NCBI RefSeq assembly: GCF_011299575.1
Contig: NZ_CP049863.1
Location: 2,914,001 to 2,978,000 of the forward strand
DNA length: 64,000 nt
Reading direction: 5' to 3'
Source: Leucobacter viscericola
Lineage (GTDB): Bacteria > Actinomycetota > Actinomycetes > Actinomycetales > Microbacteriaceae
The notes under the pieces were generated by a model. The model worked only from the letters and a program-made list of their open reading frames with translations, was not told where the DNA came from and ran no database searches. Of this stretch, positions 53,739 to 60,941 are shown piece by piece. Position 1 is the first letter of the stretch. The number at the start of each line of letters is the position of its first letter. A program made the position numbers and the translations under genes.

Positions 53739-54587
53739 TTACGTCGACTCGCTGGCTGACAACCGCATGCGGTTGCGCAACGTGCCGATGCCTTCGATGT
53801 GTGTGGTGAGCACCTCACCGTCGCGCAGCCAGCGCTGCGGACTCATTCCAAGCCCCACCCCACCCGGAGTGCCGGTCAGCACGATGTCGCCGGGGCGGAG
53901 GGTGGTGAACTGTGACACATAAGAGATGAGATCGGCTGAGTCGAACACGAGTTCTCGTGTGTTGCTCCGCTGTACAACCTCACCGTCAATATCTGCGCGG
54001 ATCTCGAGCCCGTCTTTAGGGGAGATCTCGTCGGCCGTCACGATGACCGGACCGAGGGGTGTGGTGTTATCCCAGGCTTTGCCCTGGAACCACTGCAGCG
54101 TACGCGACTGCCAATCGCGAGCCGACACGTCGTTGGAAGCCGCGTAACCCAGGATTGCGTTTGCCGCCTCGACGGGAGTCGCGCGCTGGACCGAGGATCC
54201 GACAACGACGGCGAGCTCGGCCTCCCAGTCAACCTTGTGTGATCCCGTGATCGTGATGTCTGCATCGGGATCGGTCAGAGTGTCGGCAAACTTCGCGAAC
54301 AGGGTTGGGAATGTCGGGATCTCACGCTTCGCCTCGATGATGTGGTCGTGGTAGTTCAGGCCGCAGCATACGATCTTCGCGGGGCGCTGAATGGGGGTGA
54401 GCAAGGCGGCCTCGTCTTCTGCGATGCGCTGGCCCGTGGCGCGCGCGCTGTCGAGCCCGTTTCGCCAGTCGGGGTTGGCAACGAGCGCGCCGACATCCGC
54501 TGCTTCGAGCAGAATCCAGTTGTCACCCTCGCGCAGGGCGGCCCTGGTCTGGTTGTCGGGCAGGCTGAGTGTTCCTAAGTGCATCAT
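53739..54587 (-). CDS. Fumarylacetoacetate hydrolase family protein
   Basis: Encodes 282 residues. The FAH-type core starts IVCCGLNYHDHIIEAKREIP and holds the metal ligands in the VDWEAELAVVVGSS and NDVSARDWQ motifs; GDIVLTGTPGGVGLGMSPQRWL lies near the C-terminus. Family members include fumarylpyruvate and acylpyruvate hydrolases of the gentisate route, which yield fumarate (or maleate) plus pyruvate; the sequence also fits ureidoglycolate lyase-like proteins. It is the first gene of the minus-strand catabolic run. No maleylpyruvate isomerase is in the window. Confidence 0.85.
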   Translation of the reverse strand: MMHLGTLSLPDNQTRAALREGDNWILLEAADVGALVANPDWRNGLDSARATGQRIAEDEAALLTPIQRPAKIVCCGLNYHDHIIEAKREIPTFPTLFAKFADTLTDPDADITITGSHKVDWEAELAVVVGSSVQRATPVEAANAILGYAASNDVSARDWQSRTLQWFQGKAWDNTTPLGPVIVTADEISPKDGLEIRADIDGEVVQRSNTRELVFDSADLISYVSQFTTLRPGDIVLTGTPGGVGLGMSPQRWLRDGEVLTTHIEGIGTLRNRMRLSASEST

Positions 54588-54750
54588 TGCTCCGAAAGGT
54601 AGGTGGGGTGGGGTTTTCGAGGGCGCGGCAAATCAAACCGCGCGAAAACAACCCAAGTATGTCAGACTGGTCACGAACGTCACAAGTACGAGATATCTAT
54701 CTCAATCGATTCGGGTTTAGGGAATCCGTCACTACTCAAAGGAGACAGCG
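54588..54750. promoter_or_regulatory. Divergent promoter region between FAH and Rid genes
   Basis: Holds a minus-strand promoter for the FAH gene (TTGTGA, 18 bases, CATACT) overlapped by the operator-like GTGACG-TTCGTGAC (54669-54684); the inverted repeat GAGATA-TC-TATCTC (54690-54703); and a longer hairpin GTTTTC/GAAAAC with GCGCGG/CCGCGC (54613-54649). Rid translation starts at a TTG with AAAGGAG upstream. Confidence 0.5.
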
Positions 54751-55152
54751 TTGTCCGCACAGGTCATTAACCCCCCGCAGCTCTGCAAGCCGGTTGGATT
54801 TGCTCACGGAGTAAAAGCCGGCCCCTTCGTTTACCTTGGCGGGCAGACCGCCCTAGACGCCGACTACAAGATTGTTCCCGGAGGGATCATCGAGCAGTTC
54901 GTGCAGGCTTTCGGTAACGTGCTCGCCACGCTCGAGCACGCAGGCGGCAAACCGAGCGATCTCGTTGACGTGACGATCTACCTCACCGACGTGGACGACT
55001 ACCAGCGCAACGGCCGCGAGATCGGCAAACTCTGGCGTGAGATGGCCGGCACGGAGTACCCGGCGATGGCGGGTATCGGCGTGACGAAGCTGTGGCAACC
55101 CGAGGCGCTCATTGAGATCCAGGGTGTTGCCTACATCGCCGCTGATTCATAG
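54751..55152 (+). CDS. Rid-family protein of the aromatic cluster, lacking the RidA arginine
   Basis: Encodes 133 residues of the YjgF/RidA fold (VYLGGQTALDADYKIV, ATLEHAGGKPSDLVDVTIYLTDVDDY, PEALIEIQGVAYIA). At the place of the RidA active-site arginine (YPAR in E. coli RidA) it has YPAM, so it belongs to a subgroup without the imino-acid carboxylate clamp; the glutamate in EIQGVA is kept. 2-Aminomuconate deaminases are Rid-family enzymes, so a deaminase role on a ring-cleavage product is possible. Start is TTG at 54751 with AAAGGAG. Divergent from the FAH gene. Confidence 0.82.
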   Translation: MSAQVINPPQLCKPVGFAHGVKAGPFVYLGGQTALDADYKIVPGGIIEQFVQAFGNVLATLEHAGGKPSDLVDVTIYLTDVDDYQRNGREIGKLWREMAGTEYPAMAGIGVTKLWQPEALIEIQGVAYIAADS

Positions 55153-55305
55153 AGGCTCGGTCTGCGTTGGCATTCTGACCACACGCCGCGGCGCACGATC
55201 TTAAGGCTGACTGTTTCTGAAATGATCACACCTGGATGACTGGGTTCAAACGTCGAGAACCCGGTCGGTTGAACTCCCGGTGAAATCAAGCAGAACAGGC
55301 CGCCA

Positions 55306-56127
55306 ATGAGTCCCAGCACTTCAAGGACACTCCTTGTTACTCTCATCGGCGCGTTCGCGCGGCGAACCGGTGACTGGTTTTCAATCAAGGGTGTTGTTGC
55401 GCTGCTTGAAGAACTGGGGATTGACGACTCGAGCACCCGCACCGCCGTATCCCGCTTGAAAAAGAAGGGGTGGCTCGCTCCCGAAAAACGAGATGGTCGA
55501 AGCGGCTACCGGCTCACCGAACTGGCAAAACAGTCGTTCGCGTCTGGAGACGCTGTGATCTGGCATGCTCGACAGCCCGCGCGCCTTGAAGACGGCTGGT
55601 GCATCGCGACCTTCTCGGTGCCAGAGCAGCAGCGAGCCAAGCGGCACCTGCTGCGCTCACGCCTCGCGGCCCTTGGGTTTGGCAACGTCGGCCAGGGCTC
55701 TTGGATTGCCCCGGCCCGCATGACGGCGGATGCACTTGAGCTCATTGACGGGCTCGGGCTGACGGAGTACACAAATATTCTGGTGGGCCGCCACGCGGGT
55801 GGTCAGGATCTCGCGCGTATGGTTCGGGATAGCTGGGATCTTGAGGCGATTGAAGCGGGCTACCGCGACTACATTTCGCGACACCAACGCGACTTCCAAG
55901 CGCTGCTGCGACAGTATGACGGTGAGGTGCCGCCGCGTGAGAGCTACATTCACTATCTTCGCGCTCTAGACGACTGGCGTGTGCTGCCGATGCGTGATCC
56001 AGGTTTGCCGCGAGAACTGCTCCGGAGCGATTGGCCGGGAGATCCTGCCACGACACTCATCGAAGAAATCGTGTTGCAGCTCGAAGCGTCAGCCCTCGAA
56101 TACGTGCGCGAGACGCTCGCGAGTTAG
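55306..56127 (+). CDS. PaaX-family transcriptional repressor
   Basis: Encodes 273 residues. An N-terminal winged helix-turn-helix (about 10-70, GDWFSIKGVVALLEELGIDDSSTRTAVSRLKKKGWL) is followed by the PaaX middle and C-terminal domains (WCIATFSVPEQQRAKRHLLRSRLAALGFG, YRDYISRHQRDFQALL). PaaX binds phenylacetyl-CoA, so members near aryl-CoA genes commonly sense an aryl-CoA intermediate; here it is probably the aryl-CoA made by the ligase next door. It is cotranscribed at most loosely with the Rid gene, 153 bases apart. ATG at 55306. Confidence 0.9.
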   Translation: MSPSTSRTLLVTLIGAFARRTGDWFSIKGVVALLEELGIDDSSTRTAVSRLKKKGWLAPEKRDGRSGYRLTELAKQSFASGDAVIWHARQPARLEDGWCIATFSVPEQQRAKRHLLRSRLAALGFGNVGQGSWIAPARMTADALELIDGLGLTEYTNILVGRHAGGQDLARMVRDSWDLEAIEAGYRDYISRHQRDFQALLRQYDGEVPPRESYIHYLRALDDWRVLPMRDPGLPRELLRSDWPGDPATTLIEEIVLQLEASALEYVRETLAS

Positions 56128-56150
56128 GCTCTGGAACTAGTCAACGCTCG

Positions 56151-57404
56151 CTAGGCCACGCGCGCTGCAATATCGCTGCGGTGTTGGGATCCCTCGAGTT
56201 CGATCTTGCCCACCGCCTCGTAGGCTCGGGCGCGGGCCTCTGTGAAGTCTGCGCCGCGCGCCACTACACCGAGCACACGACCACCGGTTGCGATCCACTC
56301 GCCATCCGTTCCGCGGGCCGTCGCGGCGTGCACCGTGTGGACGCCGGGAACCTGAGCCGCCTGGCTCAGCCCGCTGATCACGCGGCCAGTGGTGACATCG
56401 CCGGGGTACCCCTCACTCGCGACCACAACGATGACCGCGGGATCCGCAGCGAACTTCGGCTCAGGCTGCTCGGCGAGCGTACCGTTTGCCGAAGCCAAGA
56501 GGTACTGGCTGAGCGGTGACTCGAGCCTCGCAAGCACAACCTGAGTCTCGGGATCGCCGAAGCGCGCGTTGAACTCGATGACACGCACACCCTTCTCTGT
56601 CACGATGAGGCCGCAGTAGAGCAGTCCGATAAAGGGAGTGCCCTCGGCCTCAAGCTGGCGGACCGTTGGGAGCGCCACGGTGCGGGTGATCTCTTCAACG
56701 AAGTCAGCGGGAACCCAGGGGAGCGGGGAGTAAGCACCCATGCCGCCGGTGTTCGGGCCCTCGTCGCCGTCGAAGATGCGCTTGTAATCTTGCGCCGGGC
56801 TGAGCGCGACAACGTCGTGGCCATCCGCGAAGAAAAAGAGTGACACCTCTTGCCCGTCGAGAAACTCCTCGATGAGCACGTCGCCGTGCGGCGCCCATGT
56901 CGCGACGTGATCCAGCGCTGCCGCCCGATCCTCCGTGACCAGCACACCCTTGCCCGCGGCGAGCCCGTCAGCCTTTACGACGTAGGGTGCTCCGAACTCA
57001 TCGAGCACGGCACCGGCGGTTTCGACGGAGTCCACACGAGCAGCGCGGCCCGTCGGCACTCCTGCTGCGTCCATGATGCGCTTCGCGAACGCTTTCGAGC
57101 CCTCAAGCGCAGCTGCATCTTGATTCGGGCCGAACACCGGAATGCCGGCGGCCCGCAGCGGATCCGCAACCCCTGCGACGAGTGGCGCCTCGGGGCCGAC
57201 GACTACGAGGTCGAAGCCGCGATCCTGCACGAACGCCGCGACCGCCGCGGGATCCGTGTACGCAAGCTCGGGGGTCTCCACCCCGCTCGCGGCAATACCA
57301 GCGTTACCGGGAGCGCACACAACTTCGTGGCCAGCCTCCTCAGAGATCAAAGAGAGAACGAGGGCGTGTTCGCGGGCACCCGGGCCCAGCACGAGGATCT
57401 TCAC
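56151..57404 (-). CDS. purD: Phosphoribosylamine-glycine ligase
   Basis: Encodes 417 residues of GAR synthetase, the second purine step. The N-terminal VKILVLGPGAREHALVLSL and the ATP-grasp (IPVFGPNQDAAALEGSKAFAKRIM, VVKADGLAAGKGVLVTED, GPNTGGMGAYSPLPWV, VRVIEFNARFGDPETQ) are complete. The GTG at 57404 is the family start; the open frame upstream is noise. TATCCT ends six bases before it, so the mRNA may be leaderless, though GGAG also precedes the GTG. PaaX lies 23 bases from its stop, convergent. Confidence 0.96.
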   Translation of the reverse strand: MKILVLGPGAREHALVLSLISEEAGHEVVCAPGNAGIAASGVETPELAYTDPAAVAAFVQDRGFDLVVVGPEAPLVAGVADPLRAAGIPVFGPNQDAAALEGSKAFAKRIMDAAGVPTGRAARVDSVETAGAVLDEFGAPYVVKADGLAAGKGVLVTEDRAAALDHVATWAPHGDVLIEEFLDGQEVSLFFFADGHDVVALSPAQDYKRIFDGDEGPNTGGMGAYSPLPWVPADFVEEITRTVALPTVRQLEAEGTPFIGLLYCGLIVTEKGVRVIEFNARFGDPETQVVLARLESPLSQYLLASANGTLAEQPEPKFAADPAVIVVVASEGYPGDVTTGRVISGLSQAAQVPGVHTVHAATARGTDGEWIATGGRVLGVVARGADFTEARARAYEAVGKIELEGSQHRSDIAARVA

Positions 57405-57410
57405 CGCTCC

Positions 57411-57416
57411 AGGATA
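57411..57416 (-). promoter_or_regulatory. Leaderless-type -10 box of purD
   Basis: TATCCT on the minus strand ends six bases before the purD GTG at 57404. GGAG between them also allows normal initiation. Confidence 0.35.
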
Positions 57417-57466
57417 CTGGTTTGTGTCGGTGGGCGTGGATCGCGTGTTGGGAGACCCCTCGTCAG

Positions 57467-57488
57467 TGTCGGTCCGCCGGATTATGAT
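57467..57488 (+). promoter_or_regulatory. RecA-NDp-like leaderless promoter of the VOC gene
   Basis: TGTCGGTC, eight bases, then TATGAT, ending six bases before the ATG at 57495. This matches TGTCRGTG-N8-TAnnnT with one mismatch, and no ribosome-binding site is present. Confidence 0.5.
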
Positions 57489-57494
57489 GGGCAC

Positions 57495-57956
57495 ATGGCT
57501 CTCAACTGGAAGCTTGTCATTGACTGCCGGGAACCGAACGTGCTCGCCGAATTTTGGGCGGCCGCGTTGGAATATCTGGTGGAGGATCCGAGCGCGCTCA
57601 TTACGCAGTTGCGTACCGCCGGTCAGCTGCCCGATGCAGCCGTCGTTGACTACGGCGGTGGGCAGCGGTTTGCGGGGCTTGCCGCGATCAGGCACCCCGA
57701 AGATCCCTTTAATGAGCTCAGTGGTGTTGGCCAGGGGAGACGCATTCTGTTCCAGGAAGTTCCCGAAAAGAAGGTCGTGAAGAACCGCCTGCACATCGAT
57801 GTGCACGGCGGCGACGGCACTCCTGAGGCGCTTGAGGCTCTTACCGTGCGGCTTGAGTCGCTCGGCGCTGAGCGGCTGAAACTGGTCGATCAGGGCCCGG
57901 CGGGTCGCTGGTGGGTTATGCGCGATCCTGAAGGAAACGAATTCTGTGCTGCTTAG
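57495..57956 (+). CDS. VOC-superfamily (glyoxalase-like) protein
   Basis: Encodes 153 residues with the paired beta-alpha-beta modules of the vicinal oxygen chelate fold: WKLVIDCREPNVLAEFWAAALEY at the N-terminus, and KNRLHIDVHGGDGTPEALEALTVRLESLGAERL then WWVMRDPEGNEFCAA in the second half. This is the glyoxalase-like domain group common in actinobacteria, enzyme activity not known. The ATG at 57495 sits six bases after a TATGAT box, so it seems leaderless. The SCP2-like gene starts 29 bases later. Confidence 0.85.
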   Translation: MALNWKLVIDCREPNVLAEFWAAALEYLVEDPSALITQLRTAGQLPDAAVVDYGGGQRFAGLAAIRHPEDPFNELSGVGQGRRILFQEVPEKKVVKNRLHIDVHGGDGTPEALEALTVRLESLGAERLKLVDQGPAGRWWVMRDPEGNEFCAA

Positions 57957-57985
57957 CAGCGCCACGATTGACAGGGGCTGCACGA

Positions 57986-58351
57986 GTGGCAAAACGTAAG
58001 ATCTCGATCGAGGACGGCCAGGCGGCGCTTACCGCGGTTGTGGCGGGCGAGGGCGGTCGCAGTAACTTGGCGACCGCGGTGCGCTTTTTGCTTGAGGATC
58101 TTGCAGAACTTGCCCCGGGTAATTCGGTCGAGGTGAGGGTGCCACCCTTCGGCGCGACGCAGTGCGTTCCCGGGCCGCGGCACACGCGCGGCACCCCTCC
58201 CAACGTAATTGAGATGGACCCCGAAACCTGGATCGCGCTTGCGACGGGAACCCTGGAATGGAGTGATGCGCTGGGTGCCGCACGGGTGATTGCTTCAGGA
58301 TCGCGCGCAAACCTTGACGGGCTTTTGCCGTTTGTGCGCCCGCGCGTCTAG
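57986..58351 (+). CDS. Sterol carrier (SCP2-like) family protein
   Basis: Encodes 121 residues. KRKISIEDGQAALTAVVA and the VEVRVPPFGATQCVPGPRHTRGTPPNVIEMDPETWIALATG stretch match the actinobacterial sterol carrier family, small lipid-binding-fold proteins of unknown ligand found by pur genes. The GTG at 57986 gives MAKRKIS; a TTG at 57968 would add six residues. Follows the VOC gene closely. Confidence 0.78.
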   Translation: MAKRKISIEDGQAALTAVVAGEGGRSNLATAVRFLLEDLAELAPGNSVEVRVPPFGATQCVPGPRHTRGTPPNVIEMDPETWIALATGTLEWSDALGAARVIASGSRANLDGLLPFVRPRV

Positions 58352-58393
58352 GGCCTGTCCATTTGCCCAGCCGCAAGCTGCGAGAATAGAGGT

Positions 58394-58753
58394 ATGAGTA
58401 TGTCTGATCCCGCGGCTGAACCGGTCGAATCTGCTGATTTCGACGGTGAAGAGGCTGCGCCGGAGCCCGTTGTAGAAGCATCCGAGGTCGAGGTGACCCT
58501 GCAGCGTTCTGTGCGTGTCGGTCGGGTTATCGTCGGCGCTGCAATTGCTGGCGCGATCATTGCTGCGCTTGCGGCCTTGTTCTTCCCGATTGATGAGAAG
58601 TCCGACTACACAATGGGGCAGGTCATGGGCTTTTCGGCTCTGATCGGTGCGGCGATCGGACTGGGTATCGGTGCACTGCTCGTGCTGATTCTGAACGCCG
58701 CGGCAAAACGGCGACGCGGAACCGGGGTCGCTATCCAGTCTGACGTGCGATAA
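58394..58753 (+). CDS. Small two-helix membrane protein
   Basis: Encodes 119 residues: an acidic N-terminus (about 1-40), two hydrophobic helices (VGRVIVGAAIAGAIIAALAALFF and MGFSALIGAAIGLGIGALLVLILNAAA) and a basic C-terminus ending SDVR. Conserved hypothetical in this group of bacteria; no function known. Its last codons contain TGACGTGCGATAAT, which also occurs at the end of the next gene and may be the promoter of each tatA gene. Confidence 0.72.
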   Translation: MSMSDPAAEPVESADFDGEEAAPEPVVEASEVEVTLQRSVRVGRVIVGAAIAGAIIAALAALFFPIDEKSDYTMGQVMGFSALIGAAIGLGIGALLVLILNAAAKRRRGTGVAIQSDVR

Positions 58754-58786
58754 TCGCACCATATCCGATCGAACGGAGTCTAGATC

Positions 58787-59056
58787 ATGCTGCAAAACCT
58801 CGGGGGCTGGCACCTTCTTGTCATCGTGTTTATCGTCCTGCTGTTGTTTGGTGCACCCAAGCTGCCGGGCCTGGCTAAGAGCCTTGGTCAGTCGATGCGA
58901 ATCCTGAAGAAGGAAGTCTCGTCGGATAACACTGAAAAGACCGAGGGTTCAGCTGCTGCGGCAGATGTTGCACCCGCGGTTGCCGCAGAATCACCCGTTC
59001 CTGCACCGGCTCCGGAGCAGGCCACAACCAAGGATCCAAACGCTGACGTGCGATAA
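58787..59056 (+). CDS. tatA: Twin-arginine translocase TatA/TatE protein (copy 1)
   Basis: Encodes 89 residues of a Tat pore protein: a short N-terminal membrane helix (WHLLVIVFIVLLLFGAPKL), the FGAPKLPGLAKSLGQ hinge and amphipathic helix, and an acidic Ala/Pro-rich tail ending ADVR. TatA oligomers let folded proteins through the membrane. No tatB or tatC is in the window. A second copy lies 33 bases downstream of its stop with 30 identical consecutive residues, showing recent duplication. Confidence 0.87.
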   Translation: MLQNLGGWHLLVIVFIVLLLFGAPKLPGLAKSLGQSMRILKKEVSSDNTEKTEGSAAAADVAPAVAAESPVPAPAPEQATTKDPNADVR

Positions 59057-59089
59057 TGGGCAGACCTCTATGATCGGAGCGATCCCGTA

Positions 59090-59302
59090 ATGTTTGGAAA
59101 CCTGTCAGGGCCGACGATGTTTGTCATCCTGTTCATCGTGCTTCTGTTGTTTGGTGCACCCAAATTGCCGGGCCTGGCTAAGAGCCTGGGGCAGTCAATG
59201 CGAATCCTGAAGAAGGAAGTTCGCCCCGACGACGCAGCCAAAGCTGGCGAAGAGCCAAGCGCGGAAAAGCCCGACGCCGAAAAGCCCGGCAGCGAAAAAT
59301 AG
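59090..59302 (+). CDS. tatA: Twin-arginine translocase TatA/TatE protein (copy 2)
   Basis: Encodes 70 residues with the same membrane helix and amphipathic helix as copy 1 (FIVLLLFGAPKLPGLAKSL onward identical). The tail is different: shorter, Lys/Glu/Pro rich (EEPSAEKPDAEKPGSEK). The N-terminus MFGNLSGPTMFVILF also differs. Homologous to copy 1 by tandem duplication. A hairpin terminator follows the stop. Confidence 0.85.
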   Translation: MFGNLSGPTMFVILFIVLLLFGAPKLPGLAKSLGQSMRILKKEVRPDDAAKAGEEPSAEKPDAEKPGSEK

Positions 59303-59309
59303 CAGCTTG

Positions 59310-59337
59310 AGCCGCGGCGTCTAGCCTTGCCGCGGCT
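59310..59337. terminator. Hairpin between convergent tatA copy 2 and purF
   Basis: AGCCGCGGC (59310-59318) pairs with GCCGCGGCT (59329-59337), followed by TAGCTTTCTTG. It lies between the two stops and can serve both strands. Confidence 0.7.
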
Positions 59338-60797
59338 TAGCTTTCTTGCGTCGCCTCGACCCAGGCGAGGTACTCGGAGTCGACATTGCCCGCGGCATAG
59401 ACGCCGGTGAAGCAGCTCTCTTCGAGTTCGGTGACCTCGGACTGACCGTCGAGAATCGCGCGATTCATGCCCTCGACGGTCTGGTAGATGAGATGATCCG
59501 CACCGAGTTCGGCTGCAATCTCTGCCGGGGTGCGGTTGTGCGCGATGAGCTCGTTGCGCGACGGCATGTTGATGCCGTAGACGTGTGGGTGCGTGACCGG
59601 AGGCGCAGCCGAAGCGAAGACCACGGACTTGGCGCCGGCGGCACGGGCCATCTCGACGATCTCGCGTGAGGTGGTGCCGCGCACGATCGAGTCGTCCACG
59701 ATCAGCACGTTTTTGCCCTTGAACTCGACGCTCATCGCGTTGAGCTTCTGGCGCACGCTCTTCTTGCGCACTGCCTGGCCGGGCATGATGAAGGTGCGGC
59801 CGACGTAGCGGTTCTTGAAGAATCCCTCGCGGTAGGGGATCCCGAGTTTCTGCGCAACCTGCATTGCGCTTGGCCTCGCTGAGTCGGGGATCGGCATGAC
59901 CACATCGATGTCGAGGTCCGGGAGTTCGCTCTGGATCTGCTCCGCGAGCACATCGCCGAGGCGCAAACGGGCGTCGTAGACCGAGATGCCGCTGAGTACG
60001 GAGTCGGGGCGCGCGAGGTAGATGTACTCGAAGGCGCAGGGCAGCAGGCGCGGATTCTTGGCGCACTGCCGCGACTGCATCGTGCCGTCGGGGGAGATGA
60101 GGATCGCTTCGCCTGGCTCGACATCGCGCACGATCTCGTACCCACCAGATTCCAGTACGAGTGATTCGGAGGCCACGACCCAGTCTTCGACACCGTTTGC
60201 GTCGGTGCGGCGACCGAGAACGAGCGGGCGGATCCCGAATGGATCGCGGAACGCGAGAAGGCCGTAACCGGAGATCATGGCGATCGCGGCGTAGGATCCC
60301 TCGACCCGGTCGTGCAGACGCGACACCGCACCGAAGACCTGGTCGGCGTCGAGCGAGAGGCCCGCGATCCCAGCCTGCAACTCGTTCGCAAGAACGTTGA
60401 GCAGCAGCTCGGTGTCGGAGTGGGTGTTGAGGTGGCGGCGATCCACGTTGTAGAGGTCTGCCGTCAGCTCGCGGGTATTGGTCAGATTGCCGTTGTGTAC
60501 GAGGATGATGCCGTACGGTGCGCCAACGTAAAACGGCTGGGCCTCTTCTTCGCGCTCGGCCGATCCGCGAGTCGCATAACGAACGTGGCCGAGGCCGACG
60601 TTTCCGGTCAGCCGGCGCATGTCGCGGGTGCGGTACGCCTCGCGAACCTGGCCCTTGGCCTTCACGATCTGGAAGAAGTCGCCGTCGAGCGTAGCGATGC
60701 CGGTCGAGTCTTGACCTCGGTGCTGCAGTAGGAGCAGGGCGTCATAGACCTGCTGGTTGACGGGCTCGGACGAGACAATACCAACAATGCCGCACAT
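59337..60797 (-). CDS. purF: Amidophosphoribosyltransferase
   Basis: Encodes 486 residues of glutamine PRPP amidotransferase, the first step of purine synthesis. The start ATG at 60797 exposes the catalytic Cys2 (MCGIVGIVSSEP). The glutaminase Ntn domain (about 1-250, LLLLQHRGQDSTGIATLDG) is followed by the PRTase domain with NVLIVDDSIVRGTTSREI, the PRPP-binding motif. The open frame upstream of 60797 would destroy the nucleophile and is rejected. The gene diverges from purM across a 144-base promoter gap; both supply the purine pathway. Confidence 0.97.
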   Translation of the reverse strand: MCGIVGIVSSEPVNQQVYDALLLLQHRGQDSTGIATLDGDFFQIVKAKGQVREAYRTRDMRRLTGNVGLGHVRYATRGSAEREEEAQPFYVGAPYGIILVHNGNLTNTRELTADLYNVDRRHLNTHSDTELLLNVLANELQAGIAGLSLDADQVFGAVSRLHDRVEGSYAAIAMISGYGLLAFRDPFGIRPLVLGRRTDANGVEDWVVASESLVLESGGYEIVRDVEPGEAILISPDGTMQSRQCAKNPRLLPCAFEYIYLARPDSVLSGISVYDARLRLGDVLAEQIQSELPDLDIDVVMPIPDSARPSAMQVAQKLGIPYREGFFKNRYVGRTFIMPGQAVRKKSVRQKLNAMSVEFKGKNVLIVDDSIVRGTTSREIVEMARAAGAKSVVFASAAPPVTHPHVYGINMPSRNELIAHNRTPAEIAAELGADHLIYQTVEGMNRAILDGQSEVTELEESCFTGVYAAGNVDSEYLAWVEATQES

Positions 60798-60929
60798 GCT
60801 TTGTGAATAGCTCCCTGGGAGATGGGTAGGCGCCGCGCCGACGCACCACAATAGTTTCCCACACTCGGGCTGAGTGTGTTGACTCGAAATTACATTTATT
60901 ACAGTTCGAATCGGCATCCGGCGGCAGGG

Positions 60930-60935
60930 TACGCT
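60930..60935 (+). promoter_or_regulatory. Leaderless-type -10 box of purM
   Basis: TACGCT ends six bases before the GTG at 60942. GGTGGA overlaps that gap, so a normal start is also possible. Confidence 0.4.
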
Positions 60936-60941
60936 GGTGGA

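Noticed and set aside
57427..57446. TGTCGGTG upstream of the VOC gene as a further RecA-NDp site
   Set aside because: Eight bases after it the sequence is TCGCGT, with no TAnnnT box; the copy 40 bases further on has the box.
57405..57992. Long N-terminal extension of purD
   Set aside because: It overlaps the VOC gene on the other strand, and the family start VKILVLGPGAREHAL is at 57404.
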